From the NCBI GenBank assembly GCA_902794095.1, contig CADBFZ010000010.1:26688-90687 (forward strand): DNA of 64,000 nt, given 5' to 3'. Origin of the DNA: an uncultured Lachnospiraceae bacterium (GTDB lineage: Bacteria > Bacillota > Clostridia > Lachnospirales > Lachnospiraceae). The position numbers and the translations under genes are program-made. The notes beneath the pieces were generated by a model. It was given only the letters and a program-made list of their open reading frames with translations. It ran no database searches and was not told where the DNA came from. Below are positions 26,180-35,518 of this stretch, piece by piece (within the stretch, counting starts at the first letter, position 1; each line of letters opens with the position of its first letter).

Positions 26180-26893
26180 CTAGCATCCAAAGCAGGTAGC
26201 ACATACAACAAGATTAATACATGTATTGCAACATCCGGTTACATTCGTAGCACCGTATCCGTAGGTGTTTCTTCTGTCATTGTACCATCCCGTGTATGAA
26301 GCTGCACCATCCTGTGTACTTCTGGTAAAGGATCCTCCGGTCAGATAATCGTAAAATACCGAATACTCGGAATTGGAGGGTTCCATGGACGTGGCTGCCC
26401 TTGCATGGTAAATAGCCTGAGTCCTCTGATCGGTTCTTGCATAGACGATTGCGCTGTAATAATACCATTTCGCAGTTCTCGTCGAAGGATCGATATTATC
26501 GAGGATGTTCCTTGCTTCTCTTAAGTAACCGTTTGCAATAAAGTTTGCGGCAGCTTCGAGATGTACATCTGAACTGTTATATGTTCCGGATGAACTGCTT
26601 CCCGTGCTGTACTGCCTTCTGTAAGTATTATTATAGTTACTTCTTGAAGAACCGGGACCGTAGGTGGATGAAGAACCGCCTCTGTACGATCCGGGATCAA
26701 CCTTACCGTCTATGATGTCTTCATATGCGGTCTGAACCTGTTTGAACTTTTCTTCCGCCATCTTCTTCTCTGCTTCAGACTTGTTCATGTTGGAATCGGG
26801 ATGATACTGGCGGCTGAGTTTTCTGTATGCTTTTTTAATCTCATCCTCGGAAGCTGTAGGAGAAACTCCGAGAACCCTGTAGGGATCTGTCAT
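26180..26893 (-). CDS. J-domain protein with tetratricopeptide-like region and C-terminal cysteine cluster
   Basis: A 237-residue protein. Residues 1-65 are a DnaJ J-domain with the essential HPD at 31-33. A Gly/Ser/Tyr-rich linker (~70-105) follows, then a helical TPR-like segment ([17 protein letters not shown] through [15 protein letters not shown]). The last ~17 residues hold seven cysteines in CCxxC, CxxC and C patterns, and may bind metal, be lipid-modified or form disulfides. J-domains recruit Hsp70. The stop of the adjacent DUF5685 gene overlaps the start of this one by four bases. The DnaJ plus DUF5685 pair is found together in clostridia, from my knowledge of the families. Confidence 0.85.
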   Translation of the reverse strand: MTDPYRVLGVSPTASEDEIKKAYRKLSRQYHPDSNMNKSEAEKKMAEEKFKQVQTAYEDIIDGKVDPGSYRGGSSSTYGPGSSRSNYNNTYRRQYSTGSSSSGTYNSSDVHLEAAANFIANGYLREARNILDNIDPSTRTAKWYYYSAIVYARTDQRTQAIYHARAATSMEPSNSEYSVFYDYLTGGSFTRSTQDGAASYTGWYNDRRNTYGYGATNVTGCCNTCINLVVCATCFGC

Positions 26894-27804
26894 GATTTTC
26901 CTCCTTCTTCCTTGTTCTCTTCAACGGTTTGGGAATCGTCCGCATCGCTTGCAAGATTCGTGGTATTTGCGGAATTTGCGCCACCCGCGCGTTTTCCTGC
27001 CGCAATATTAAATCTGATCCATATTCCGGAATACAGAATGTTTCTTAAGAAATCCACGTTCTCTATAAGGGGAAGCTTCTCGAATGCAACACACGCTTCC
27101 TCGAGATGAACGGTTATCATATCCCGGGCAAGACCTTCAAAATCGGATCTTTCATATACATCTGAATAGGGATTGTATCTGCCCTTTTTCATATCGGAGT
27201 AAACATCTTCATAAGCATCCATGAGATACACCACTCTTCCGAGTCTGTCTCCGAATACTCTTAAGTACTTCTCCCATTCATCGTTTTTATACGCATAAAC
27301 TTCACTCATGCACTTACCGAACAGAAATGCCATGCCCTCAGGATCGGGTTTTCCGCTCTTTTCGATCTCATTCATGTCATCAATAGCTTTGGTGATGACA
27401 GCGATCTTATCCGCATATTTATCGCGAAGCGATTTAGTCTTACCGTTTAAAAATCCGGACAAAATCTTACCGGAAAGTTTCTTATCGTCATGCCAGTCGT
27501 CCTGACATTTAAACATGGCCATAAGTGCGTTCATATCAGCGGCATAATCGGTCATTTCATTTGTTCTGATAACATGCTTTACTCCGGGATGAACAGCACA
27601 TCTTCTCGAAGAAATCTCATCCTTTGCATCATAGAGATCACTGAGAAGAGAACATAAAAAAGCACCGTCGTAAGAAAGAGTAAATTCGCCTGTTAAGCCG
27701 AATTTCTTCTTAAGAACGCTGCACAGTCCGCAGTAGTACGAATGATACAGATCGTACTCTTTGAACTTCATTTCAGGTTTATTAACTGTTGTATAGCCAA
27801 ACAT
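26890..27804 (-). CDS. DUF5685 family protein
   Basis: A 304-residue soluble, mostly helical protein. It begins with [28 protein letters not shown], the start typical of DUF5685, including the CGLC motif with C25 and C28 and a conserved Tyr cluster. Other likely metal or redox residues include Cys and His in [11 protein letters not shown] and in [13 protein letters not shown], and [19 protein letters not shown] is the family's late acidic motif, which can suggest an all-alpha prenyltransferase-like fold. It overlaps the J-domain gene by four bases. The last 35 residues are polar and divergent. The biochemical role is unknown. Confidence 0.85.
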   Translation of the reverse strand: MFGYTTVNKPEMKFKEYDLYHSYYCGLCSVLKKKFGLTGEFTLSYDGAFLCSLLSDLYDAKDEISSRRCAVHPGVKHVIRTNEMTDYAADMNALMAMFKCQDDWHDDKKLSGKILSGFLNGKTKSLRDKYADKIAVITKAIDDMNEIEKSGKPDPEGMAFLFGKCMSEVYAYKNDEWEKYLRVFGDRLGRVVYLMDAYEDVYSDMKKGRYNPYSDVYERSDFEGLARDMITVHLEEACVAFEKLPLIENVDFLRNILYSGIWIRFNIAAGKRAGGANSANTTNLASDADDSQTVEENKEEGGKS

Positions 27805-27824
27805 TTTCCTGCACCCTGATTAAT

Positions 27825-27855
27825 AAAAAAGGGCCCTGAATAGTACAGGGCCCTT
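27825..27855 (-). terminator. Terminator of the rpsO-pnp operon
   Basis: AAGGGCCCTG (27829-27838) pairs with CAGGGCCCTT (27846-27855) in a perfect 10-pair stem. A run of T follows on the minus strand, 16 bases after the pnp stop codon. Confidence 0.92.
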
Positions 27856-27870
27856 CCATGTGCCGATAGA

Positions 27871-29961
27871 TTAGTTCTGAGCTACGTCCTTCATGGAGAA
27901 GCTGATACGTCCCATCTTGTCCTTACCAAGGCACTTAACGGTGACAACATCACCGAGTGTCAGGTAATCTTCAACATGCTCAACTCTCTCCTTAGCGATC
28001 TTGGAGATGTGAACCATGCCTTCCTTGCCGGGAGCAAACTCTACGAATGCGCCGAACTCTTTGATGGAGACAACCTTTCCCTTAAGAACCTGTCCCTCTG
28101 CGAAATCGGTGGTAATGATCTGAACCATCTCGATGGCCTTGTCCATTCCCTCTTTGTCGGTTCCGCAAATATCAACTCTTCCGCTCTCATCGATGTCGAT
28201 TTTAACACCGGTGCGTGCGATGATCTCGTTGATGGTCTTTCCTCTCTGTCCGACAACATCGCCGATCTTATCGGGATCAATGTTGATGGATACGATCTTG
28301 GGAGCATACTGTCCAACCTCAGCTCTGGGAGCTGCGATAGCGGGCTTCATGCAGGTATCCATGATGAAGAGTCTTGCCTCACGGCATCTTGCGATAGCGC
28401 CTTCAACGATAGGTCTTGTAAGACCGTGAATCTTAATATCCATCTGGATTGCGGTGATACCGTCAGTAGTACCGGTAACCTTGAAGTCCATGTCTCCGAA
28501 GAAGTCCTCGAGACCCTGGATATCGGTGAGGAGAACGAAATCGTCATCGGTCTCACCGGTTACAAGTCCGCAAGAGATACCTGCAACCATCTTCTTGATG
28601 GGAACACCGGCAGCCATGAGAGACATGCAGGATGCGCAGGTAGAAGCCATTGAAGTGGATCCGTTGGACTCGAAGGTCTCGGATACGCATCTGATGGCAT
28701 AAGGGAACTCCTCAGGGGTAGGAAGAACGGGAAGAAGGGCACGCTCTGCAAGAGCTCCGTGTCCGATCTCACGACGTCCGGGACCGCGGCTGACCTTGGT
28801 CTCACCAACCGAATATGAGGGGAAATTATACTGATGGATGTATCTCTTCTCGGTAACGTAAGGATCAAGTCCTTCTACGCGCTGTGCCTCTGAAAGAGGA
28901 GCAAGGGTACATACGTCACAGATCTGAGTCTGTCCTCTGGTAAACATAGCTGAACCGTGGACTCTGGGAATGATATCAACTTCAGCTGCAAGAGGTCTGA
29001 TCTGAGTGATCTCACGTCCGTCGGGTCTCTTGTGATCCTTGAGGATCATCTTTCTGACGGTCTTCTTCTCGTACTGATATACTGCCTCGCCGAGAACTGC
29101 AAGGTACTCTTCGTTCTCTGCAAATGCTTCCTTAAGACGCTCGGTGATTTCGGCGATGTTGCCCTCTCTGGTCTGCTTATCATCGGTGAAGACAGCGGTC
29201 TCCATCTCAGCGGGAGGAACGATTTCCTTCATCTTCTCGAACATTTCTGCAGGGATAGCACATGAGGTGTACTCGTGCTTAGCCTTTCCGCACTCAGCTA
29301 CGATCTTGTCGATGAATGCGATAACAGTCTGGTTTACATCGTGTGCCATGTAGATAGCCTGAAGCATCTTCTCCTCGGGAATCTCATTAGCGCCTGCCTC
29401 GATCATGATAACCTTCTGCTTGGTTGAAGCAACAGTAAGCTTAAGGTCGCCCTTGTCCCAGATCTCCTGAGAAGGGTTGATAACGAACTCTCCGTCCTTC
29501 ATTCCGACCTGAGTCATTGAACAGGGGCCGTCGAAAGGAATATCGGAGATGCAGGTTGCGATTGATGCGCCGAGCATAGCAACAAGCTCGGGTCTGCACT
29601 CGGGATCAACGCTCATGACCATGCAGTCAAGAGTAACGTCGTTTCTGTAGTCCTTGGGAAAAAGAGGTCTCATGGGGCGGTCGATAACACGGCTGGTGAG
29701 AATAGCATTCTCGCTTGCCTTACCTTCACGCTTATTAAATCCTCCGGGAAGTTTTCCTACTGCGTAAAACTTCTCTTCGTACTCTACAGAAAGAGGGAAG
29801 AAATCAATTCCGTCTCTGGGAGCACTTGATGCGGTTGCGGTAGCAAGAACGGTGGTATCACCGTAGTGCATGAGAGCACAACCGTTAGCCTGTTTGCCGA
29901 CTCTGTCGATATCTACGACAAGCTTCTTACCGGCAAGGTCCAATTCATACTTCTTGTACAT
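27871..29961 (-). CDS. pnp: Polynucleotide phosphorylase
   Basis: A 696-residue 3'-5' exoribonuclease that degrades RNA using phosphate, acting as a trimer and in the degradosome. Two RNase PH domains flank a helical linker: the first starts at the N-terminus and the second carries the GRGRREIGHGALAER-type motif near residue 405. A KH domain (IDPDKIGDVVGQRGKTINEI) and an S1 domain (GKVVSIKEFGAFVEF) end the protein. Length is normal. The ribosome site TAAGGAGG precedes the start. It is downstream of rpsO with about 180 bases between, which contain a hairpin at 30104-30134. Confidence 0.97.
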   Translation of the reverse strand: MYKKYELDLAGKKLVVDIDRVGKQANGCALMHYGDTTVLATATASSAPRDGIDFFPLSVEYEEKFYAVGKLPGGFNKREGKASENAILTSRVIDRPMRPLFPKDYRNDVTLDCMVMSVDPECRPELVAMLGASIATCISDIPFDGPCSMTQVGMKDGEFVINPSQEIWDKGDLKLTVASTKQKVIMIEAGANEIPEEKMLQAIYMAHDVNQTVIAFIDKIVAECGKAKHEYTSCAIPAEMFEKMKEIVPPAEMETAVFTDDKQTREGNIAEITERLKEAFAENEEYLAVLGEAVYQYEKKTVRKMILKDHKRPDGREITQIRPLAAEVDIIPRVHGSAMFTRGQTQICDVCTLAPLSEAQRVEGLDPYVTEKRYIHQYNFPSYSVGETKVSRGPGRREIGHGALAERALLPVLPTPEEFPYAIRCVSETFESNGSTSMASTCASCMSLMAAGVPIKKMVAGISCGLVTGETDDDFVLLTDIQGLEDFFGDMDFKVTGTTDGITAIQMDIKIHGLTRPIVEGAIARCREARLFIMDTCMKPAIAAPRAEVGQYAPKIVSINIDPDKIGDVVGQRGKTINEIIARTGVKIDIDESGRVDICGTDKEGMDKAIEMVQIITTDFAEGQVLKGKVVSIKEFGAFVEFAPGKEGMVHISKIAKERVEHVEDYLTLGDVVTVKCLGKDKMGRISFSMKDVAQN

Positions 29962-30103
29962 AATGCCTCCTTAAAATATTTGATATATTTTATGGAACAG
30001 AGGGCACCGAAACTACTGAAAAACCGGCGAATCGTTATTCACATGCTTTTCAGCAATCTCGGAATAACCGTCTGCTCCTTAAAAACTAGGTTTAAATACA
30101 ACT

Positions 30104-30134
30104 CGAGAGGCGTGCAAAATCGCACGGCCTCTCG
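30104..30134 (-). promoter_or_regulatory. Hairpin between rpsO and pnp
   Basis: CGAGAGGCGTGC (30104-30115) pairs with GCACGGCCTCTCG (30122-30134), with one bulge and a six-base loop. On the minus strand it begins ten bases after the rpsO stop codon and is not followed by a T run. The same place in Escherichia coli carries a hairpin cut by RNase III that controls pnp. A similar role is likely here, though leaky termination is possible. Confidence 0.65.
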
Positions 30135-30143
30135 TTTTTTGTA

Positions 30144-30410
30144 TTATTTACGAAGTCCGAGTCTCTCGATAAGGGAACGATATCTCTCGATGTCCTTAGC
30201 TGCAAGATAATCGAGAAGTCCACGTCTCTGTCCGATCATCTTAAGCATTCCGCGACGTGAGTGGTTGTCCTTGGGATTAGCCTTAAGGTGCTCGGTGAGC
30301 TCGCTGATACGAGCGGTAAGAACCGCTACCTGAACCTCGGGTGAACCGGTATCCCCGGGTGTGCGGGCATACTCGTTCATGATTGCTGTTTTCTTTTCCT
30401 TACTGATCAT
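30144..30410 (-). CDS. rpsO: 30S ribosomal protein S15
   Basis: An 88-residue S15 protein that binds 16S rRNA near the central domain. Family motifs are [16 protein letters not shown] and [20 protein letters not shown], ending LIERLGLRK. Length matches the family. It begins with [20 protein letters not shown]. It is first in the rpsO-pnp operon. Its 118-base leader has several hairpins, fitting the self-control of rpsO known in other bacteria. Confidence 0.98.
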   Translation of the reverse strand: MISKEKKTAIMNEYARTPGDTGSPEVQVAVLTARISELTEHLKANPKDNHSRRGMLKMIGQRRGLLDYLAAKDIERYRSLIERLGLRK

Positions 30411-30528
30411 GTTAAAAACCTCCGTTTAAATATTTAAGATGCTCTTATGAACATCCCGCCTGCGCTTCGCCTGAAACAAAGTCCGGGTGGAGTTTTCCTC
30501 TGGACTGTGCCTCGGTAAGACCGCATGC
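30411..30528 (-). promoter_or_regulatory. Structured rpsO mRNA leader
   Basis: After the predicted start point the leader contains AGTCC...GGACT (about 30503-30477) with an inner GAG-AAAA-CTC arm, and a GATGTTC-ATAA-GAGCATC hairpin shortly before the ribosome site CGGAGG. Such shapes fit an S15-binding translational operator. The exact fold and the protein contact are inferred from the family. Confidence 0.5.
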
Positions 30529-30534
30529 TTGAAT

Positions 30535-30563
30535 AATATATCACCAAAATCCGCAAAATTCAA
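30535..30563 (-). promoter_or_regulatory. Promoter of rpsO-pnp
   Basis: On the minus strand TTGAAT (30563-30558) and TATATT (30540-30535) are 17 bases apart, giving a leader of about 118 bases before rpsO. Confidence 0.8.
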
Positions 30564-30589
30564 GGATAATTTGGCAAAATAACGCTGTT

Positions 30590-31336
30590 TTACAGTACTT
30601 TTCCCAAAAACTCCTTAAGTCTGTCGTTCTTAGGGTTTGCGAAGAACTCTTTAGGCTCGTTTTCTTCGAGGAAATCGCCACCGTCAAGGAACATTACCCT
30701 GCTTGCAACTTCCCTTGCAAAGCCCATCTCGTGTGTTACGACCACCATGGTCATATGCTCCTGAGCCAGTTCTTTCATAACTTCGAGAACCTCTCCTACC
30801 ATCTCGGGGTCCAGTGCGGATGTGGGCTCATCGAAGAGCATTACTTCAGGCTTCATGCAAAGTGCTCTTACGATTGCGATTCTCTGCTGCTGTCCGCCGG
30901 ATAACTGAAGGGGATAATCAAGCGCTCTGTTTTTGAGTCCTACTCTTTCGAGAAGTTCGTAAGCATATCCTTCGGCTTCCTCTTTGGACTTATTCTGAAG
31001 GGTCATGGGAGCTATGGTCAGATTCTTCATGATGGACATGTGGGGGAAGAGATTAAACTGCTGGAAAACCATTCCCATCTTCTGTCTGTGAAGATCGATG
31101 TCCGTCTTGGGATCGCAGATATTTACTCCGTCGAAGATGATCTCTCCGCCGGTGGGCTCATCGAGTCTGTTGAGGCATCTTAAGAAAGTGGACTTTCCGG
31201 AGCCTGAAGGACCGATGACACATACTACGTCGCCCTTATTGATATCTACGGTGATGCCCTTTAATACCTTCATGTCACCGAAGTGTTTTTCAAGATTTCT
31301 TACGCTGATAAGGGGGCTTTCTTTAACGTTTGTCAT
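30590..31336 (-). CDS. Polar amino acid ABC transporter, ATP-binding protein
   Basis: A 248-residue ATPase of the GlnQ/HisP type. The Walker A box is GPSGSGKST, the signature LSGGQQQR, the Walker B box [13 protein letters not shown], followed by the H loop in VVVTHEMGF. It powers uptake through the permease encoded just upstream and overlaps that gene by 14 bases. The order is binding protein, permease, ATPase. The substrate is a polar amino acid or cystine, which cannot be told from the ATPase. Confidence 0.95.
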   Translation of the reverse strand: MTNVKESPLISVRNLEKHFGDMKVLKGITVDINKGDVVCVIGPSGSGKSTFLRCLNRLDEPTGGEIIFDGVNICDPKTDIDLHRQKMGMVFQQFNLFPHMSIMKNLTIAPMTLQNKSKEEAEGYAYELLERVGLKNRALDYPLQLSGGQQQRIAIVRALCMKPEVMLFDEPTSALDPEMVGEVLEVMKELAQEHMTMVVVTHEMGFAREVASRVMFLDGGDFLEENEPKEFFANPKNDRLKEFLGKVL

Positions 31337-32018
31337 TCTTATTCAGCCTCCGTTCTATCATCTTCACAAATCTCTCAAGTATAAGAACCATCACAAGATA
31401 GATCAGACCTACCGCAATAAGGGGCATAAATGCCGAATACGTACGGCTTCTGATGATATCTCCGCCCTTGGTCAGGTCCTCAAGTGCGATGTAACCCGCA
31501 ACAGAAGTCTCCTTGAGGAGAGTGATGACCTCGTTAAGGAGTGTGGGGATTACATTCTTAAGTGCCTGGGGCATGATGATCTTAGTCATGGTCTGGAAAT
31601 AGGAAAAGCCCAGTGAACGACCGGCTTCCATCTGACCTCTGGGTATGGACTGGATACCGGATCTGAATATCTCCGCCTGATATGCACCGGAGTTGATACC
31701 GAATGCAAGTATTGCGGTAAGTGCCTTATCGATTCTTACGCTTCCGAAGATGACAAAGTAGATGATCATCAGCTGGACAACTACGGGAGTTCCGCGGATG
31801 ACTGTAAGATAAAGATTGCATATAAAATTCAGAATCTTTAACTTACCGGTATTATCGTGGACATTTCTGATAAAGGCTATGGTAAAGCCAATCAAAAGTC
31901 CGAGGAGCACCGCAAAAAAGGTCAGTTTTAAAGTAACGAGAAGACCGTTCGCAAGATAATGCCAACGGTCCTCACTTACAAAATTCAAATAAAATTGCTG
32001 TCTAAAATCTTCAAACAT
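31323..32018 (-). CDS. Polar amino acid ABC transporter, permease protein
   Basis: A 231-residue membrane protein of the HisM/GlnP type with about five membrane segments. The family loop that docks with the ATPase is in [25 protein letters not shown]. The [14 protein letters not shown] segment is typical of amino-acid importers. It begins four bases after the binding-protein gene and overlaps the ATPase gene. Confidence 0.95.
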   Translation of the reverse strand: MFEDFRQQFYLNFVSEDRWHYLANGLLVTLKLTFFAVLLGLLIGFTIAFIRNVHDNTGKLKILNFICNLYLTVIRGTPVVVQLMIIYFVIFGSVRIDKALTAILAFGINSGAYQAEIFRSGIQSIPRGQMEAGRSLGFSYFQTMTKIIMPQALKNVIPTLLNEVITLLKETSVAGYIALEDLTKGGDIIRSRTYSAFMPLIAVGLIYLVMVLILERFVKMIERRLNKNDKR

Positions 32019-32021
32019 AAA

Positions 32022-32771
32022 TTATTCCGCAGTAATGTACTTTGCTACGATAGCATCAAGAGTTCCGTCTGCCTTAAGCTCAGCAAGTGCTGCATTGATC
32101 TGATTAAGGAGCTCGGTGTTACCCTTTCTTACAGCGATTGCATACTCTTCGTCTGCATATGCCTCATCAAGGATGATAAGTCCCTCATTCTCGGTTACGA
32201 ATACTCTTGCGGGCTCATTGTCAATGATAACCGCATCGATCTTGCCCTGAGAAAGTGCCTGAACAGCTTCCATTCCCTTAGCATATCTCTCGATCTTGTC
32301 ATCGCCGAACTCTTCGGTAGCATAGATGTCACCGGTGGTTCCCTGCTGAACGCCGATGGTAAGTCCTTCAAGATCGTCAAGAGAAGTGATTCCGCTGCCC
32401 TCTCTTACGATTACAACCTGACGAGCGATTGCATAAGTGTCTGAGAAATCTACGTTTACTTTTCTGTCTTCGGTAACGGTCATGCCGGCCATTCCCATGT
32501 CAGCCTTACCTGAGCTTACTTCAGGGATAATGGAATCAAAAGCGATATCTTCGATCTGAAGTTCGCATCCCATCTTCTCTGCGATAGCTGCTGCGATCTC
32601 GGCATCGATTCCTACGATCTGATCTCCCTCATGAAACTCGTAAGGGGGAAACTCAGCATTTGTAGCCATTACAAGAATGCCTGCCTGTGCGGTTCCGCTT
32701 GCGGTCTTTCCGCATCCTGCCATGCACATTACCATTACGGCGCACATTAATAATCCTAAAAACTTTTTCAT
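32022..32771 (-). CDS. Polar amino acid ABC transporter, substrate-binding lipoprotein
   Basis: A 249-residue binding lipoprotein with a signal peptide ending in the lipobox CMAGC. The mature protein starts in a short linker followed by LVMATNAEFPPYEFHEGDQIVGIDAEIA, typical of amino-acid binding proteins (SBP_bac_3). Conserved contacts are in MAGMTVTEDRKVNVDFSDTY and GVQQGTTGD. The missing Tyr or Asp that would set the substrate class cannot be told by eye. It is the first gene of the transporter operon, 38 bases after the Na/Pi gene, so joint transcription is possible. Confidence 0.95.
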   Translation of the reverse strand: MKKFLGLLMCAVMVMCMAGCGKTASGTAQAGILVMATNAEFPPYEFHEGDQIVGIDAEIAAAIAEKMGCELQIEDIAFDSIIPEVSSGKADMGMAGMTVTEDRKVNVDFSDTYAIARQVVIVREGSGITSLDDLEGLTIGVQQGTTGDIYATEEFGDDKIERYAKGMEAVQALSQGKIDAVIIDNEPARVFVTENEGLIILDEAYADEEYAIAVRKGNTELLNQINAALAELKADGTLDAIVAKYITAE

Positions 32772-32809
32772 AATATTACCTCCCTGCCTCTTTGGGCATA
32801 ACTATCATC

Positions 32810-34489
32810 TTAAGAAGTGGCTTTTGCCGGAGGAAGCGCTCCCTTCTTGGCAGCGTTCTCATTATCCTCTTCCTCTTTGATTGCAAATGCGATGTTGGTC
32901 GCATGATCCGCAACTCTTTCAAGTCCCGATACTATATCGGAAAAAATCATACCCGCTTCGGGAGTACACTCTCCCCTCGCAAGCCTGTCTATATGATTTT
33001 GCTGGAGTATTCTTTCTTCCTGGTCTATTTTCTCTTCAAGATCGATGACATCCTGGAAATGAGTCTCATCGCTCTTTGCAAATATCTCCATGGAATATCT
33101 GATGATGGTATTAACCATGTCGAGCATTTCTCCGAGTTCTCTCAGAGCATCGTGTGACAGAACCGCACCGTTTTCTTTTCGCTGTTTTGCAGCGTCTGCC
33201 GCATTCTCCGCATGGTCACCGATTCGCTCAATATCGTTAACAACGTGGAACATCGCACCGATTGATCTCATGTCCTCGATAGGAAGTGGCATCTGGTTGA
33301 TCTGTACGAGGTAACCTGTTATTGCGTGATTAAGGAAGTTGATGTTTTCCTCAACCTTATATACTTCTTCGATATCGTCATCATCAAGAGTTACGAGAGC
33401 GTTCATTGCACGGTTAAGGTTCTCACTTGCAAGTGAAGCCATTCGGTCAAGCTCTTTGACAACTTCGATCATAGCGGTTGCGGGGTTAAAGATAACCTTG
33501 GAACCGATGTATTTAAGCTGGAAGTTCTCGCGGTATCCGACCTTTACATCCTCGCCTCTTACGGTTGCACTTGCGAGTTTTACGAGAGGCTTAACAAAAG
33601 GAAGAAAGACGATAACCTGAAAAATCTTTATCAGGGTATGTGCGTTTGCCACGAATCTTCCGTTGTCTGCAGAGAACATCTTAATAAACGCAATTACCTG
33701 ATCCTGACCTATTGCCAAGATAACGTACATGATTGCGGTACCGATAACGTTAAACCAAAGATGTATCATTGCGGCACGCTTTGCATCTTTTTTACCGGAA
33801 AGGGAAGCAAGTACAGCTGTGCTGCAGGCACCGATGTTACATCCCATGATGATGTACAGACATATGGGTAGTCCGAGGAGATCCTGCTGAGCCATCAATA
33901 GAACAATGGATACCGTAACCGATGAACTCTGGACAACGGTGGTGATAGCAAAGCCTACAAGAGTAGCCAGGAACGGATTACTAAGTGACTGAAGGAGATC
34001 TCTTACGGAAGGATCCTCACGAAGAAATGCCATGGATGAACTCATGGTCTGAAGTCCCATGAAAAGAATACCGAAGCCGACGATGATCTCGGCAATGTCC
34101 TTATTTTTTTCTTTTTTGGAAAACATAAGGAGTACAACACCAGCAAGCAGGATTACGGAAGCGTATTTGCTTATGTTAAACGAAACGAGCTGTGAGGTAA
34201 TGGTGGTACCGATGTTGGCACCGAGGATGACTCCCGCAGCCTGATAGAGGTTCATAAGCCCCGCATTAACAAACGAAACGACCATCGCGGTACAGGCGGA
34301 CGAGGACTGGATCACCGCAGTGAAGATCAGTCCGACGATCATGCCGGTAAAACGATTGGTCGTGAATATTTCAAGGATATGTCTTAACTTGGCGCCCGCA
34401 ACTGTCTCGATCGCCTTACTCATTATTTTCATACCGTACAGGAAAAGTCCGAGTCCCCCACACAGTGCAATTATTACCGATACACTCAT
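32810..34489 (-). CDS. Na/Pi cotransporter family protein with C-terminal PhoU domain
   Basis: A 559-residue membrane protein. The first ~310 residues are the PNaS-type transporter, with the paired repeats TAVIQSSSACTAMVVSFVNAG and TTVVQSSSVTVSIVLLMAQ and the GANIGTTITSQ and GCNIGACSTA motifs. From about residue 340 a PhoU-like helical domain follows, with DDIEEVYKVEENINFLNHAI and a late GLERVADHATNIAFAI. It takes up phosphate with sodium; the PhoU part may regulate it. Start is preceded by GAGG. Its own promoter lies at 34553-34581. Confidence 0.92.
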   Translation of the reverse strand: MSVSVIIALCGGLGLFLYGMKIMSKAIETVAGAKLRHILEIFTTNRFTGMIVGLIFTAVIQSSSACTAMVVSFVNAGLMNLYQAAGVILGANIGTTITSQLVSFNISKYASVILLAGVVLLMFSKKEKNKDIAEIIVGFGILFMGLQTMSSSMAFLREDPSVRDLLQSLSNPFLATLVGFAITTVVQSSSVTVSIVLLMAQQDLLGLPICLYIIMGCNIGACSTAVLASLSGKKDAKRAAMIHLWFNVIGTAIMYVILAIGQDQVIAFIKMFSADNGRFVANAHTLIKIFQVIVFLPFVKPLVKLASATVRGEDVKVGYRENFQLKYIGSKVIFNPATAMIEVVKELDRMASLASENLNRAMNALVTLDDDDIEEVYKVEENINFLNHAITGYLVQINQMPLPIEDMRSIGAMFHVVNDIERIGDHAENAADAAKQRKENGAVLSHDALRELGEMLDMVNTIIRYSMEIFAKSDETHFQDVIDLEEKIDQEERILQQNHIDRLARGECTPEAGMIFSDIVSGLERVADHATNIAFAIKEEEDNENAAKKGALPPAKATS

Positions 34490-34552
34490 TACTTCCTCTT
34501 TTCGTCTCCGAAAATTTTATCTTTAATTTCAATCCCTGGTCGAACGCTTACG

Positions 34553-34581
34553 ATTATAATCGAATGCCGCTTAAGTCGCAA
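34553..34581 (-). promoter_or_regulatory. Promoter of the Na/Pi cotransporter gene
   Basis: On the minus strand TTGCGA (34581-34576) and TATAAT (34558-34553) are 17 bases apart. The -10 box sits inside the palindrome CGATTATAATCG. The promoter lies directly after the ribF stop codon and gives a leader of about 55 bases. Confidence 0.65.
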
Positions 34582-34585
34582 GGTA

Positions 34586-35518
34586 CTAAGGGCGATACTT
34601 ATCTATGTCTGATGCAAGTTTTTCCTTAAGGGCATCAAGTGAGTCAAATCTGGTCTCAGGCCTGCAAAAGTGCTTCAGGTATACTTCTGCATCGCGACCG
34701 TAGACGTCACCGTCAAAATCATATATGTAGGTCTCAACGCCCCTTACCTCGTGGTCCGAGATGGTGGGCTTGGTTCCGATATTGGTAAGACCTGCATATT
34801 TCCTGCCGTCAATTATCACATCCGATGTGTAGACTCCGCCGGGTGGCAGGAGCTTATCGGCATCAGGGACGATATTTATCGTAGGAAAGCCCAGCTTATT
34901 TCCCATGTGATTACCGTGAACTATTCTGCCGAAGACAAAATAAGGAATTCCCAAAAGCTCTTCAGCCTCTTCCATCTTCGCTTCGGTTACCATCTGTCTG
35001 ATAAGGGTGGAACTTACTTCATACTCCTTATCGAGACTTACGGTGAGCTTATCGATGATCCTGACATCGATTCCGTTCTCTGCCCCATAGGACTTAAGAA
35101 GCTCTGCATTTCCCAGACCCTTTTTACCGAAGGATAAGTCGGATCCCGCTGCCATCATTACGGCGCCGATCCTGCCTACGATCAGGTTGTTTAAGAAATC
35201 CAAGGGCTCGGTGTCCGCGGTCTTTTGGTCGAAGGGATATTCGATCAGGATATCTATTCCCTTTCTTTCGAAAAGAATACGCTTCTCGGCCGCACTCGTA
35301 AGAACTCCGCTCTCGCCTCCGAAGAAGGTTTCGGGTGCGGGATCGAATGTAAATACTACGGACTTAAAGCCTTCGTCCTTGTGACTCTTGGCATACTGAG
35401 TGATCTCCATAAGGAGGCTCTGATGTCCGATGTGCACACCGTCGAATTTACCGATTGCCACACATGAAGGTCCGTTTATATATATATCTTTTGTTCCGGA
35501 TATTATTTCCATATTCAA
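34586..35518 (-). CDS. ribF: Bifunctional riboflavin kinase/FAD synthetase
   Basis: A 310-residue enzyme that makes FMN and then FAD. The N-terminal FAD synthetase domain has the nucleotidyl-transfer motif AIGKFDGVHIGHQSLL (21-36). The C-terminal flavokinase domain begins around residue 185 with FGRIVHGNHMGNKLGFPTINI, including the GxxxGFPT motif, and ends with SLDALKEKLASDIDKYR. It overlaps truB by four bases and is the last gene of the rimP-to-ribF operon. Confidence 0.96.
   Translation of the reverse strand: MNMEIISGTKDIYINGPSCVAIGKFDGVHIGHQSLLMEITQYAKSHKDEGFKSVVFTFDPAPETFFGGESGVLTSAAEKRILFERKGIDILIEYPFDQKTADTEPLDFLNNLIVGRIGAVMMAAGSDLSFGKKGLGNAELLKSYGAENGIDVRIIDKLTVSLDKEYEVSSTLIRQMVTEAKMEEAEELLGIPYFVFGRIVHGNHMGNKLGFPTINIVPDADKLLPPGGVYTSDVIIDGRKYAGLTNIGTKPTISDHEVRGVETYIYDFDGDVYGRDAEVYLKHFCRPETRFDSLDALKEKLASDIDKYRP

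Noticed and set aside
30470..30528. RNase P-like AGAGGAAA word
   Set aside because: The word is present in the rpsO leader, but the rest of the RNase P core is absent and the region is only about 118 bases.
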